A DNA stretch of 19,003 bases from Planctomycetota bacterium (GTDB lineage Bacteria > Planctomycetota > MHYJ01 > JACQXL01 > JACQZI01): NCBI GenBank assembly GCA_016207825.1, contig JACQZI010000019.1, positions 1-19,003 of the forward strand. Direction: 5' to 3'. A model generated the notes under the pieces. That model did not search any database, was not told where the DNA came from, and worked only from the letters and a program-made list of their open reading frames with translations. Shown here in pieces: positions 1-8,722 of this stretch. Each line of letters opens with the position of its first letter. Positions within the stretch are counted from its first letter, which is position 1. The translations under genes were made by a program, and so were the position numbers.

Positions 1-209
1 GATAGGCTTCATACGGTCAGGAGAAATATTCTATACGCTGAGGAGGATATATTACAATGGTAAGGGGAATGCATTTATTGGGTATGGGGAGTTATTCGCT
101 TGGGTATCCGGGCATCTTCGCTATGGAATACTGGGACTCTCGCTTGGGGAGGGTAGGGTTTTTAAAACGGCATTTTCCTAAAATGATGGCTTATAACTCT
201 TATAAATAA
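1..209 (+). other. Unassigned open frames at the left edge
   Basis: Two overlapping plus-strand frames are open here and I recognise neither. Frame A runs from base 2 to a TAA at 179-181 without a start in the window, so it could be the C-terminal 59 residues of a gene entering from the left. It is rich in Gly, Tyr and Leu. Frame B starts at ATG 57 and stops at 207-209 (50 residues), with a good AGGAGG at 41-46, 10 bases upstream. At most one is real, and both could be chance in a non-coding stretch. No function is proposed. Confidence 0.25.
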
Positions 210-251
210 CCACTTACAAAACGTGGTGACTATCACCGATGGATAAGAGTT
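195..251. repeat. Structured palindrome with 9-bp perfect arms
   Basis: Perfect inverted arms AACTCTTAT (195-203) and ATAAGAGTT (243-251) enclose two smaller hairpins, CCAC/GTGG (210-213 with 223-226) and GGTGA-cta-TCACC (225-237). The two inner stems share two bases, so only one can form fully at a time. The position is between the left-edge frames and the 3' end of the yjdF-like gene. It could be a small mobile repeat, a terminator-like structure without a U tract, or a structured RNA. Confidence 0.45.
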
Positions 252-303
252 CCTGCTTATATAAATGGACAGAAGATATGGCAATAAATTAAGGAATTAT
301 CCC

Positions 304-374
304 GCTTCGTTACATTACAGGGGCGTTCCCGATTAGGTCGGGACTCCACTATCGTTCCGCGCTTTGCTTCGTTA
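304..374. repeat. Palindromic repeat flanked by 9-bp direct repeats
   Basis: A core hairpin CCCGA-ttagg-TCGGG (328-342) is followed by GGGACTCC (340-347). The same octamer occurs in other repeats in this window. The core is bracketed by direct repeats GCTTCGTTA at 304-312 and 366-374, which could be a target-site duplication. It lies just downstream of the stop codon of the yjdF-like gene. The arrangement CGTnCCCGA...TCGGGACTCC recurs in inverted orientation at 18915-18936. Confidence 0.5.
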
Positions 375-387
375 ATGAATTGGTTAA

Positions 388-987
388 TTAGCGATTGAGC
401 TGCCGGTCGTGAATCTTGGAAAATAAAGCGAGCGATATGATACTGCCTATAGCACAATAAAGCATATCCCATTGGGCATCCCAGATATCCCCCTGGCTCC
501 CGAGGTAATTATCCACCCCGCTTCCCAAGACCATGGCTGAAGCGAATTCCAGAAGTTCAAAGAGCGCGCTGAACGCCACACACGAGGCAAATACAACTAT
601 CGTCAACCACCGGAATCCGTTTATCGCCTTGTTCCTGGCAAATATCTCCCGGAAAAGGATTGCCGGGATAAAGCCCTGGGCAAAGTGTCCGATGCGGTCG
701 TAATTGTTCCTGATAAAACCGAACCAATCCTGCATCCAGAATCCAAGCGGGACCCTTTCGTAAGTGTAATGCCCTCCGTAGATGAGAATCAGGGCGTGGA
801 TAAATAATAATATGCCCAGTAAAGGCGTCAGCTTTATATTTTTAAGATAGAGGGCGGCAAAAACGATTAATCCGCCGAAGACCCAGAAGACCTCCATTAC
901 CCAGGTCAGCCGGTCAAAGGGCTGTGTTCCCGATGCGATAAGCACCAGCCACAGGGTGATGTAAAGTATGTATCCGAATATTTTCAT
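388..987 (-). CDS. YjdF-like (DUF2238) inner-membrane protein
   Basis: This is a 199-residue polytopic membrane protein of the YjdF/DUF2238 family, whose biochemical role is not established. It shows hydrophobic segments near residues 5-20, 35-48, 55-70, about 130-150 and 175-190. It also has the family's conserved blocks GGHYTYERVP, NNYDRIGHFAQGF and GSQGDIWDAQWDM, with acidic and His residues near the membrane surface. Length is typical of the family. The start ATG at 985-987 overlaps the bioB stop codon as ATGA, so translation is probably coupled to bioB. Whether the pairing means a role in biotin metabolism is unknown; it may be only shared transcription. No terminator is obvious downstream, but a palindromic repeat follows. 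Confidence 0.85.
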   Translation of the reverse strand: MKIFGYILYITLWLVLIASGTQPFDRLTWVMEVFWVFGGLIVFAALYLKNIKLTPLLGILLFIHALILIYGGHYTYERVPLGFWMQDWFGFIRNNYDRIGHFAQGFIPAILFREIFARNKAINGFRWLTIVVFASCVAFSALFELLEFASAMVLGSGVDNYLGSQGDIWDAQWDMLYCAIGSIISLALFSKIHDRQLNR

Positions 988-1982
988 TTGCTAATGCTCA
1001 GTCCAAGGTCCTTTATCATCTGCAGGTCTTCTTCAACCGAACGGCCCGGCTGGGTAAGATAACCGCCTATCATCATCCCGTCCGCGCCGGCATAGAATAT
1101 CCACGACTGCATATCGCGCAGGTTCTTTTCGCGCCCTGCGCAAATCCTGATATTCTGTTTGGGCATAACATAACGGAAGATGGCAATGGTGCGTAAAATC
1201 TCTTGCGGGGTGAGCAGTTTCGCACCCTCAAGCATGGTGCCCTTTATCGGGATAAGGAAATTCAGGGGGACCGAATCCACTTCCAGTTCCCGCAAAGTCA
1301 ATGCCATATCAATCCGGTCTTCCCAGGTTTCGCCCATGCCAAAGATTCCGCCGCTGCAGACTTTTAATCCGGCTTTTTTAAGGCTCTTTATAGTTTCTAT
1401 GCGCTCATCATAAGTATGAGAAGAGCATACATGGGAAAAGAACCTGCGGGATGTTTCCAGGTTATGATGGCATTTAATCATGCCGGCGTCTTTAAGCTTT
1501 TTGGCATTGGCAACGGAAAGCCTGCCCAGCGATCCGCAAAGATATGGGATAGATTTTGAATTTGTAGTTTGGGATTTGGGATTTGAGGAAATCTCCGTGG
1601 AGACTTTACAGATAGCATTGATTTCCTTTCCGGTCAGTTCGTTTCCGCTGGTGACGATGCTGAATCCGTGCGCGCCGATTTCCGCGGAGCGTTTATATCC
1701 TTTTTTTATCTCCTCCGCGCTGACCAAGGGGTATATTTTCGCTTCGGCTGAATGATGGCTTGACTGCGCGCAGAACTTGCAGTCTTCGGCGCAGGAGCCG
1801 CTTTTGGCATTGATAATGGAGCAGAGATTTACTTTATCACCTTTAAAATGCGTACGGAGGGTGTTCGCACCGTGGAGCATATTCCATAGGTCGCACTCCC
1901 TGGAAACAAGCCACTTGGCGTCTTCATGGCTGATGAGTTTTCCTTCAAATATATTGGCGAGAATTTCGGTCAGTTTATTCAT
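984..1982 (-). CDS. bioB: Biotin synthase, radical SAM
   Basis: Converts dethiobiotin to biotin by radical sulfur insertion, the last step of biotin synthesis. The 332-residue protein has the radical-SAM cluster motif CAEDCKFC (Cys64, Cys68, Cys71). It also has the BioB blocks HHNLETS (172-178), CSGGIFGMGET (209-219) and RICAGRE (279-285). By alignment from memory with E. coli BioB, the auxiliary-cluster ligands Cys128, Cys188 and Arg260 correspond to Cys149, Cys209 and Arg279. E. coli Cys97, however, is Ser108 here (FSIVTSG), and an extra Cys171 precedes HHNLETS. This looks like the anaerobe-type (Type II) enzyme rather than the E. coli type. Residues about 132-146 (NPKSQTTNSKSIP) look like an in-frame repeat insertion. 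No strong Shine-Dalgarno precedes the ATG. It lies 62 bases after atpC and overlaps the next gene by 4 bases. Confidence 0.95.
   Translation of the reverse strand: MNKLTEILANIFEGKLISHEDAKWLVSRECDLWNMLHGANTLRTHFKGDKVNLCSIINAKSGSCAEDCKFCAQSSHHSAEAKIYPLVSAEEIKKGYKRSAEIGAHGFSIVTSGNELTGKEINAICKVSTEISSNPKSQTTNSKSIPYLCGSLGRLSVANAKKLKDAGMIKCHHNLETSRRFFSHVCSSHTYDERIETIKSLKKAGLKVCSGGIFGMGETWEDRIDMALTLRELEVDSVPLNFLIPIKGTMLEGAKLLTPQEILRTIAIFRYVMPKQNIRICAGREKNLRDMQSWIFYAGADGMMIGGYLTQPGRSVEEDLQMIKDLGLSISK
1547..1588 (-). repeat. In-frame repeat-like insertion in bioB
   Basis: On the coding strand this stretch reads as a tandem of the type CAAATCCCAAATCCCAAAC followed by TACAAATTCAAAATC. It encodes the low-complexity segment NPKSQTTNSKS between helix and strand elements of the TIM barrel. 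E. coli and Bacillus BioB have a loop roughly ten residues shorter at this place. The heptamer CAAATCC occurs twice in tandem. It resembles a dispersed intergenic repeat type I have seen in uncultured bacterial genomes. That recognition is from memory and is not verified. Confidence 0.5.
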
Positions 1983-1989
1983 TTAACCG

Positions 1990-2044
1990 CTTGATTTTCA
2001 AATTAACTAATTAACTTACTTTGCGCCTTTGCGGTGCAATCAAG
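1990..2044. repeat. Inverted-repeat-bounded gap between atpC and bioB
   Basis: Arms CTTGATT (1990-1996) and AATCAAG (2038-2044) are perfect complements and end exactly next to the atpC stop codon (2045-2047). Between them are TTAACTAATTAACTTA and CTTTGCGCCTTTGCGGTG (2019-2036), the latter resembling a repeat common in many bacterial genomes. There is no U tract, so I do not call it a terminator. It is probably another small dispersed repeat, and transcription may read through into bioB. Confidence 0.4.
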
Positions 2045-2302
2045 TTATTCCACCGAATCAGCCAAAATGGTGGTTTTAGTCGGGGTTGTTTCCATCATGC
2101 CGCCTGTTATGGTAAACACATGTTCATCCTTTTGTCCATCCGGTCGAACAGTCACCTTTCCGGCGTTAAGCGCCGCGATAAACGGGGCATGGCCAACCAA
2201 AACGCCCAAATAACCTTTATGGGCAGGGACGATAAGCGACTGCGCCGAGCCCTTAAAAACCATTTTTTCCGGGGTAATTATTTCTATCTCAAAACTTTTC
2301 AT
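2045..2302 (-). CDS. atpC: ATP synthase epsilon subunit, short form
   Basis: Epsilon subunit of the F1 central stalk, coupling the c-ring to gamma. At 85 residues it contains only the N-terminal beta-sandwich (EIITPEKMVFKG at 7-18, HAPFIAAL at 38-45, GGMMETTPTKTTILAD at 67-82). It ends where the C-terminal two-helix domain of the usual 130-140-residue protein would begin. That helical domain carries the auto-inhibitory and ATP-sensing function in E. coli and Bacillus, so inhibition by epsilon should be absent here. Short epsilons are known in some phyla, so this may be ancestral rather than damage. A repeat abuts the stop codon, however. The ATG overlaps the preceding gene's stop as ATGA. Confidence 0.93.
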   Translation of the reverse strand: MKSFEIEIITPEKMVFKGSAQSLIVPAHKGYLGVLVGHAPFIAALNAGKVTVRPDGQKDEHVFTITGGMMETTPTKTTILADSVE

Positions 2303-2556
2303 TCTATTACCTTATAAATAACATCATTATCACGGACATGGGCTTTCACCTTGATGCCAATCCCATCTCCATTATTCGCTTTCTGGACAGATTTATTTTC
2401 CGCCTGCATAGAATCAACCTTTTGGGTCAGGTTGGTCGTATGTCCTTTTACGTGGATAGTATCTCCCACATTAAGCGGCCCGGAGGTAATCCTAATCGCC
2501 GCCACGCCAATTTTGCCAAAATAGTGCTCTACTTTACCGATTTCTTTCGCTTCCAC
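2299..2556 (-). CDS. EF-Tu domain-2-like small protein
   Basis: An 85-residue protein resembling a stand-alone translation-factor domain 2 (beta barrel). It has the features IGKVEHYFGKIGVAAI, LNVGDTIHVKGHTT, the DFTQ-like NLTQKVDSMQ, and GDGIGIKVKAHVRDNDVIYKV. Such proteins are annotated as 'translation elongation factor-like' and their function is not known. I chose GTG at 2554-2556 as start, because AGGAGG (2566-2571) lies 9 bases before it but directly against an in-frame TTG at 2563-2565, too close to serve that codon. The Shine-Dalgarno overlaps the atpD stop region, and the 3' end overlaps atpC by 4 bases. It is therefore translated as part of the ATP synthase operon, an unusual place for this family. 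Confidence 0.85.
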   Translation of the reverse strand: MEAKEIGKVEHYFGKIGVAAIRITSGPLNVGDTIHVKGHTTNLTQKVDSMQAENKSVQKANNGDGIGIKVKAHVRDNDVIYKVIE

Positions 2557-2571
2557 TGCAAGCAACCTCCT

Positions 2572-3984
<1,413 letters not shown>

Positions 3985-4006
3985 TCAACTCCTTCATTAA
4001 ACGCAT

Positions 4007-4963
4007 TTATTTCATAGCTTCAGCGCCGCTGACGATATCAAGCAATTCCTTGGTAATACTTGACTGGCGCGCTTTATTAAATATTAAAGTTAATTCATCC
4101 ATCACTTCATTGGCATTATCGGTTGCGTTGCGCATTGCAATCATCCGCGCACTGTGTTCGCTGGATAAAGCATCCAACAGCAACCGGTAGAAAGTCATTT
4201 CAATATAGCGCGGGACCAGGACATCCAACATTGCATTTGGGTCAGGCTCAAAAAGATACCCCATTCCCCCGCTCCACTGTTCTCCACCGTTACGTCGGGG
4301 TGATAGGGAGTCCCCGTAGGGGGCTAATTGCGGCTTCGTCTCTTTAGATTTTTTCCCATTCGCGCCTTCCGACAAAAACGGTACTAAGCGCATTACTTTC
4401 GGGCGGTAAACCATAGCGTTGACGTATTCCGTATAAACAATCCACACTTCATCAATCGCCCCTTTTTCGAAATCCCGCATAAATGGGGTGATAATCTCGC
4501 GGGACATGCCGGAATCTATATTAGGCGGTATCTGATGATAGGATTTAAAAACATTGCGATTTGTCTTTTGAAAATAATCCATTGTTTTTTTGCCTATTGC
4601 CGTAATCTTGAAAATGGCGTTGGCATTTTCATTCATAAAGCGGGAAACGGTCCTTAAGAGATTGGCATTATATCCGCCGCAAAGGCCCTTTCCGGAAGCG
4701 ATGGCAACAAGCCCGATGCGGCTTACAATCCTGTTTTCGGCAGTCTCCCGATGTAATAATTTATGCGTCATAAGCTCTGGCGGCAGTGTGGCTAGAATAT
4801 TATCCATAATAGACTGTAACTTAGCGGAAAAGGGACGGATGGCGTTCAGCTTTTCCTGCGCTTTTTTAAGCTTGGAAGCGGAAACCATCTCCATCGCCCG
4901 CGTAATCTTTTTAATATTGTTTACGCTTCTGATTTTCCGCTTTATTTTTCTTATTCCGAGCAT
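4007..4963 (-). CDS. atpG: ATP synthase F1 gamma subunit with an inserted loop
   Basis: Central rotor shaft of F1. The 318-residue protein is longer than the usual 285-295. Its conserved ends are clear: IRKIKRKIRSVNNIKKITRAMEMVSASKL (residues 4-32) forms the N-terminal helix, GKGLCGGYN (91-99) is a family block, and the C-terminal helix carries RMIAMRNATDNA. The extra length falls in the variable loop at about residues 203-234, rich in Lys, Pro, Gly and Ser. Most of that loop is encoded by a palindromic repeat-like DNA segment; the YLFEPDP block resumes right after. The reading frame is intact, so the subunit should still fold. The ATG is 3 bases after the atpA stop and lacks a good Shine-Dalgarno, suggesting translational coupling. 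Confidence 0.95.
   Translation of the reverse strand: MLGIRKIKRKIRSVNNIKKITRAMEMVSASKLKKAQEKLNAIRPFSAKLQSIMDNILATLPPELMTHKLLHRETAENRIVSRIGLVAIASGKGLCGGYNANLLRTVSRFMNENANAIFKITAIGKKTMDYFQKTNRNVFKSYHQIPPNIDSGMSREIITPFMRDFEKGAIDEVWIVYTEYVNAMVYRPKVMRLVPFLSEGANGKKSKETKPQLAPYGDSLSPRRNGGEQWSGGMGYLFEPDPNAMLDVLVPRYIEMTFYRLLLDALSSEHSARMIAMRNATDNANEVMDELTLIFNKARQSSITKELLDIVSGAEAMK
4262..4333. repeat. In-frame palindromic repeat inside atpG
   Basis: This stretch encodes residues about 211-234 of gamma (PQLAPYGDSL followed by SPRRNGGEQW and SGGM). It contains a hairpin AGTCCCC-gta-GGGGGCT (4309-4325) and GGAGTCCC (4307-4314), the reverse of the GGGACTCC octamer found in other repeats here. The decamer GTCCCCGTAG is shared with the intergenic hairpin element at 16407-16535. 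Its composition differs from the flanking gamma codons, and it adds a multiple of three bases without a stop. Confidence 0.6.
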
Positions 4964-4966
4964 ATT

Positions 4967-6502
<1,536 letters not shown>

Positions 6503-6532
6503 ATAATCGATCTCCTTTCAGAACGCTTATGT

Positions 6533-7171
6533 CTATATCTTGCCGTCATTGCCAGCAGTTAGTATAACTTGCTTAGCGCGTTTTATACGCCGATATACGA
6601 TAATGAAAAGCACCGCGACAACAACAGCAATAAAAAGCACTATTTTAACATCAGAGATAAAGAAAGCAATCGCTTTTATATGGGCGCTGAAATAATAACC
6701 AACCCAAACCAAAAAGGGAACGCTTATCAGGGCGGCCAGGAAATCCATTACGAAAAATCTGCTTACTTTCATGCGATACGCTCCGGCAAGGGCGTATATC
6801 CCGAATCTCAATCCCGCGGCAAACCGCCCTAAGAAAATGGTTATACGCCCGTATTTGGCGTAAAAATGGCCGATGCGCTCCTGCCGTCGGGGGGTAAAAA
6901 TCCAGGAGAAAAGCCTCATGCTGAAAAGCGTCTTCCCGAAATGGTAACCAAGCCAGTAAACTATCAAATCACCGATTAAAATTGAACTCATGGTAACAGC
7001 TATCATAATATATATATTCGCCGTGGTTTCCGCCGCGATAAAACCGCCCGCCAAGAGGAAAATATCTTCCGGCAAAGGAAATCCGAACGATGTCAGCAAT
7101 AACGCCGCGCTAACCGCAAAATAGGAAAGCGATTCCGCATTTACTATAAAAAAATCCAATGCTTTTTCCAT
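6533..7171 (-). CDS. DedA/VTT-family membrane protein
   Basis: A 212-residue polytopic inner-membrane protein of the DedA (SNARE-associated/VTT) superfamily. Visible family marks are the re-entrant segment FGFPLPEDIFLLAGG (29-43, Glu35 and Asp36), GDLIVYWLGYHFG (67-79), and the arginine block GRFAAGLRFGIYALAGAYRM (115-134, Arg116 and Arg122). A C-terminal transmembrane helix near 172-193 is followed by a basic tail. Characterised DedA proteins need the proton motive force, and some recycle undecaprenyl phosphate or other lipids. The substrate here cannot be read from sequence. It sits between atpH and atpA with only 5 and 30 bases around it, so it is co-expressed with the ATP synthase. That is an unusual operon member. 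Confidence 0.9.
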   Translation of the reverse strand: MEKALDFFIVNAESLSYFAVSAALLLTSFGFPLPEDIFLLAGGFIAAETTANIYIMIAVTMSSILIGDLIVYWLGYHFGKTLFSMRLFSWIFTPRRQERIGHFYAKYGRITIFLGRFAAGLRFGIYALAGAYRMKVSRFFVMDFLAALISVPFLVWVGYYFSAHIKAIAFFISDVKIVLFIAVVVAVLFIIVYRRIKRAKQVILTAGNDGKI

Positions 7172-7176
7172 ACGGT

Positions 7177-7752
7177 TTACAAGACGTCTATATTACTCAG
7201 TTTTCCCTGCTCAATCCGGCTGAGCATGTGAGTTTTTAGGTCATGCAAACGGCTTTTTACGCTTCCGTCAATGACCATATCATCTATTTGCAATATTATT
7301 CCGCCCAAAGTCGTTTTATCTATGCTCGTTTCCAAGATAATTTCCCCGGCATTAATCCAGCCCAATCGTTTCTTTATTTTTTCCTCTTCAGAAGAAGTCA
7401 ACGCGGCAAAAGACCTCACATTAACCCGGACGACTCCATTATATTGGTCCAAAAGAAACTTGTAGGTAGTAATAATATCCGGCAGGTATTCCATGCGCCG
7501 TTTCCTGATAAGCAATTCCATGAATTTTCCGCACAGCGGCGACAAAGAACCATTTGTAATTTTATTCAGCAGCTCATACTTGTTTTTGGCGTTTATTAAA
7601 GGGTTATTAAGCACCAGCTTTAACTTGCCCACCGCATTATACGATTCGCCGAGATATTCGAGCTCGTCTTTTATCTCTTTGATAAGGCTCTTCGCCCTGG
7701 CCATGTTAAACACGGCTACGGCATAACGTTTGGCGACTATATCAATAAGCAT
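7177..7752 (-). CDS. atpH: ATP synthase delta subunit
   Basis: Delta (OSCP-like) subunit linking the F1 alpha subunits to the peripheral stalk. The 191-residue protein is about the usual length. The N-terminal helical domain begins AKRYAVAVFNMA (7-18) and includes VLNNPLINAKNKYELL. The C-terminal signature TLGGIILQIDDMVIDGSVKSRLHDL spans residues 148-172. The start is ATG, 5 bases after the atpF stop, with only a weak purine-rich site. Translation is probably coupled to atpF. The gene is followed by dedA instead of atpA. Confidence 0.95.
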   Translation of the reverse strand: MLIDIVAKRYAVAVFNMARAKSLIKEIKDELEYLGESYNAVGKLKLVLNNPLINAKNKYELLNKITNGSLSPLCGKFMELLIRKRRMEYLPDIITTYKFLLDQYNGVVRVNVRSFAALTSSEEEKIKKRLGWINAGEIILETSIDKTTLGGIILQIDDMVIDGSVKSRLHDLKTHMLSRIEQGKLSNIDVL

Positions 7753-7757
7753 GTTTC

Positions 7758-8264
7758 TTATTTCTTCCCGGGAATTTCATCCATAAACTTTTCCGCCAGC
7801 TGGTGATGGATTTTCTCGTCCATGGTGTTTCCGATAATCTTGGCGGTAGTCTGGAAAGAAAGGTTTACCACTTCTTTTTTGAGTTCCACCAAAGCTTTTT
7901 TAGTTTCCTGCGCGATTTCTTCCGCGGCTTTCTGCAAAATTTTATCCGCCTGGGCGTGGGCTTCGGAGATTATTTCCGTCTTGGCGGCCAAGCCTTCCTT
8001 GATGGCTTCCTGCATTTTATCGTAAGCCGTCTTTTCGATTTTCTTCAGTTCCGCCTGGTATTTATCCTTCAACGTGGAAATTTCTTCCTTGCTTTTCTCG
8101 ATTCCCTGGTAAGTCTCTTTGATTTCGTTGTTCCTTTCATCCAGGTATTTAAGCACCGGCTTAAAAAGGAACTTGCTTAAAACAAGGACCAGGAATATGA
8201 AACTGATAGTCAAAATGAGAATCACCTGCCATTGGGCTCCCATCATCTGTAAAAAAGTATCCAT
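7758..8264 (-). CDS. atpF: ATP synthase F0 b subunit
   Basis: Peripheral-stalk subunit. The 168-residue protein has one N-terminal transmembrane helix (about residues 12-34), then FKPVLKYLDERNNEIKETYQ (34-53). A long charged coiled coil rich in Glu, Lys and Ala runs to the end, the normal architecture for b. The ATG at 8262-8264 is preceded by a purine-rich AGAGGAGG ending 2 bases upstream, closer than ideal. Only one b-type gene is present, so the stalk is presumably a homodimer. Unlike the tightly packed neighbours, a 94-base gap with a strong hairpin separates it from atpE. Confidence 0.95.
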   Translation of the reverse strand: MDTFLQMMGAQWQVILILTISFIFLVLVLSKFLFKPVLKYLDERNNEIKETYQGIEKSKEEISTLKDKYQAELKKIEKTAYDKMQEAIKEGLAAKTEIISEAHAQADKILQKAAEEIAQETKKALVELKKEVVNLSFQTTAKIIGNTMDEKIHHQLAEKFMDEIPGKK

Positions 8265-8299
8265 AGCCTCCTCTCTGTAGCAAAGAGCGTAGAGCTTAT

Positions 8300-8345
8300 A
8301 GCGTAGGGATTATCCGGCGCCTTGTGCCGGGATGTGCCCTACGCT
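8300..8345. repeat. Nested hairpin between atpE and atpF
   Basis: Arms AGCGTAGGG (8300-8308) and CCCTACGCT (8337-8345) are perfect complements around an inner stem CCGGC/GCCGG (8314-8318 with 8326-8330). A further partial copy AGCGTAG lies at 8286-8292. It occupies the only sizeable gap inside the ATP synthase operon. In the mRNA it could protect or terminate part of the transcript downstream of atpE. It may equally be a dispersed palindromic repeat. No U tract follows on the minus strand, so simple termination is unlikely. Confidence 0.65.
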
Positions 8346-8358
8346 CTATGCTTATTAT

Positions 8359-8685
8359 TTAATGCCCTGCCCCTTTTGCTTTAAGATAACCATCCTCGGC
8401 TTGCATGGCATTAACTTTTTCCACCCCGTATTTCGCCTTGATTACATCATCAAGGTTTCCCTTAAGGAAGATACCGGTAACAAGCAGGGTATAAATGACC
8501 AGCGTTTCAATCAGGGCCAAGCCGATAATCAAGGCCGTGAAGATACGGCCGCCTGCTTCGGGCTGGCGGGCGATGGATTCCACCGCGCTGCTGATTGCCT
8601 TTGCCTGACCAAACGCCCCGGCAAGGGCCGCTAAAGCCATTCCTAATCCGATGCTTAATCCCAAAAGTCCAATATTCCAATCCAC
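8359..8685 (-). CDS. atpE: ATP synthase F0 c subunit (rotor ring)
   Basis: Forms the membrane rotor ring that carries the coupling ion. The 108-residue protein has two transmembrane helices joined by the polar loop RQPE (40-43), plus an unusual hydrophilic tail of about 32 residues after residue 76; typical c subunits are 75-90. The carboxylate is Glu60 in helix 2. Gln27 in helix 1 lies 33 residues before it, and Thr61 and Tyr65 follow it. These positions match Gln32, Glu65, Ser66 and Tyr70 of the Na+-binding Ilyobacter ring, so Na+ coupling is possible. The start is GTG at 8683-8685. AAGGAG directly abuts it, but GGTGA a few bases further upstream has proper spacing. Confidence 0.95.
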   Translation of the reverse strand: MDWNIGLLGLSIGLGMALAALAGAFGQAKAISSAVESIARQPEAGGRIFTALIIGLALIETLVIYTLLVTGIFLKGNLDDVIKAKYGVEKVNAMQAEDGYLKAKGAGH

Positions 8686-8722
8686 TCCTTCTCACCCCCC
8701 TTCGTCTGTTATAAACTTTAAA

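Noticed and set aside
304-374. CRISPR repeat
   Set aside because: Units are dispersed singly through the window rather than in a regular array, with no spacers or cas genes.
1-387. tmRNA, RNase P RNA or other known ncRNA in the left edge
   Set aside because: I could not match any conserved core; only short local hairpins are present.
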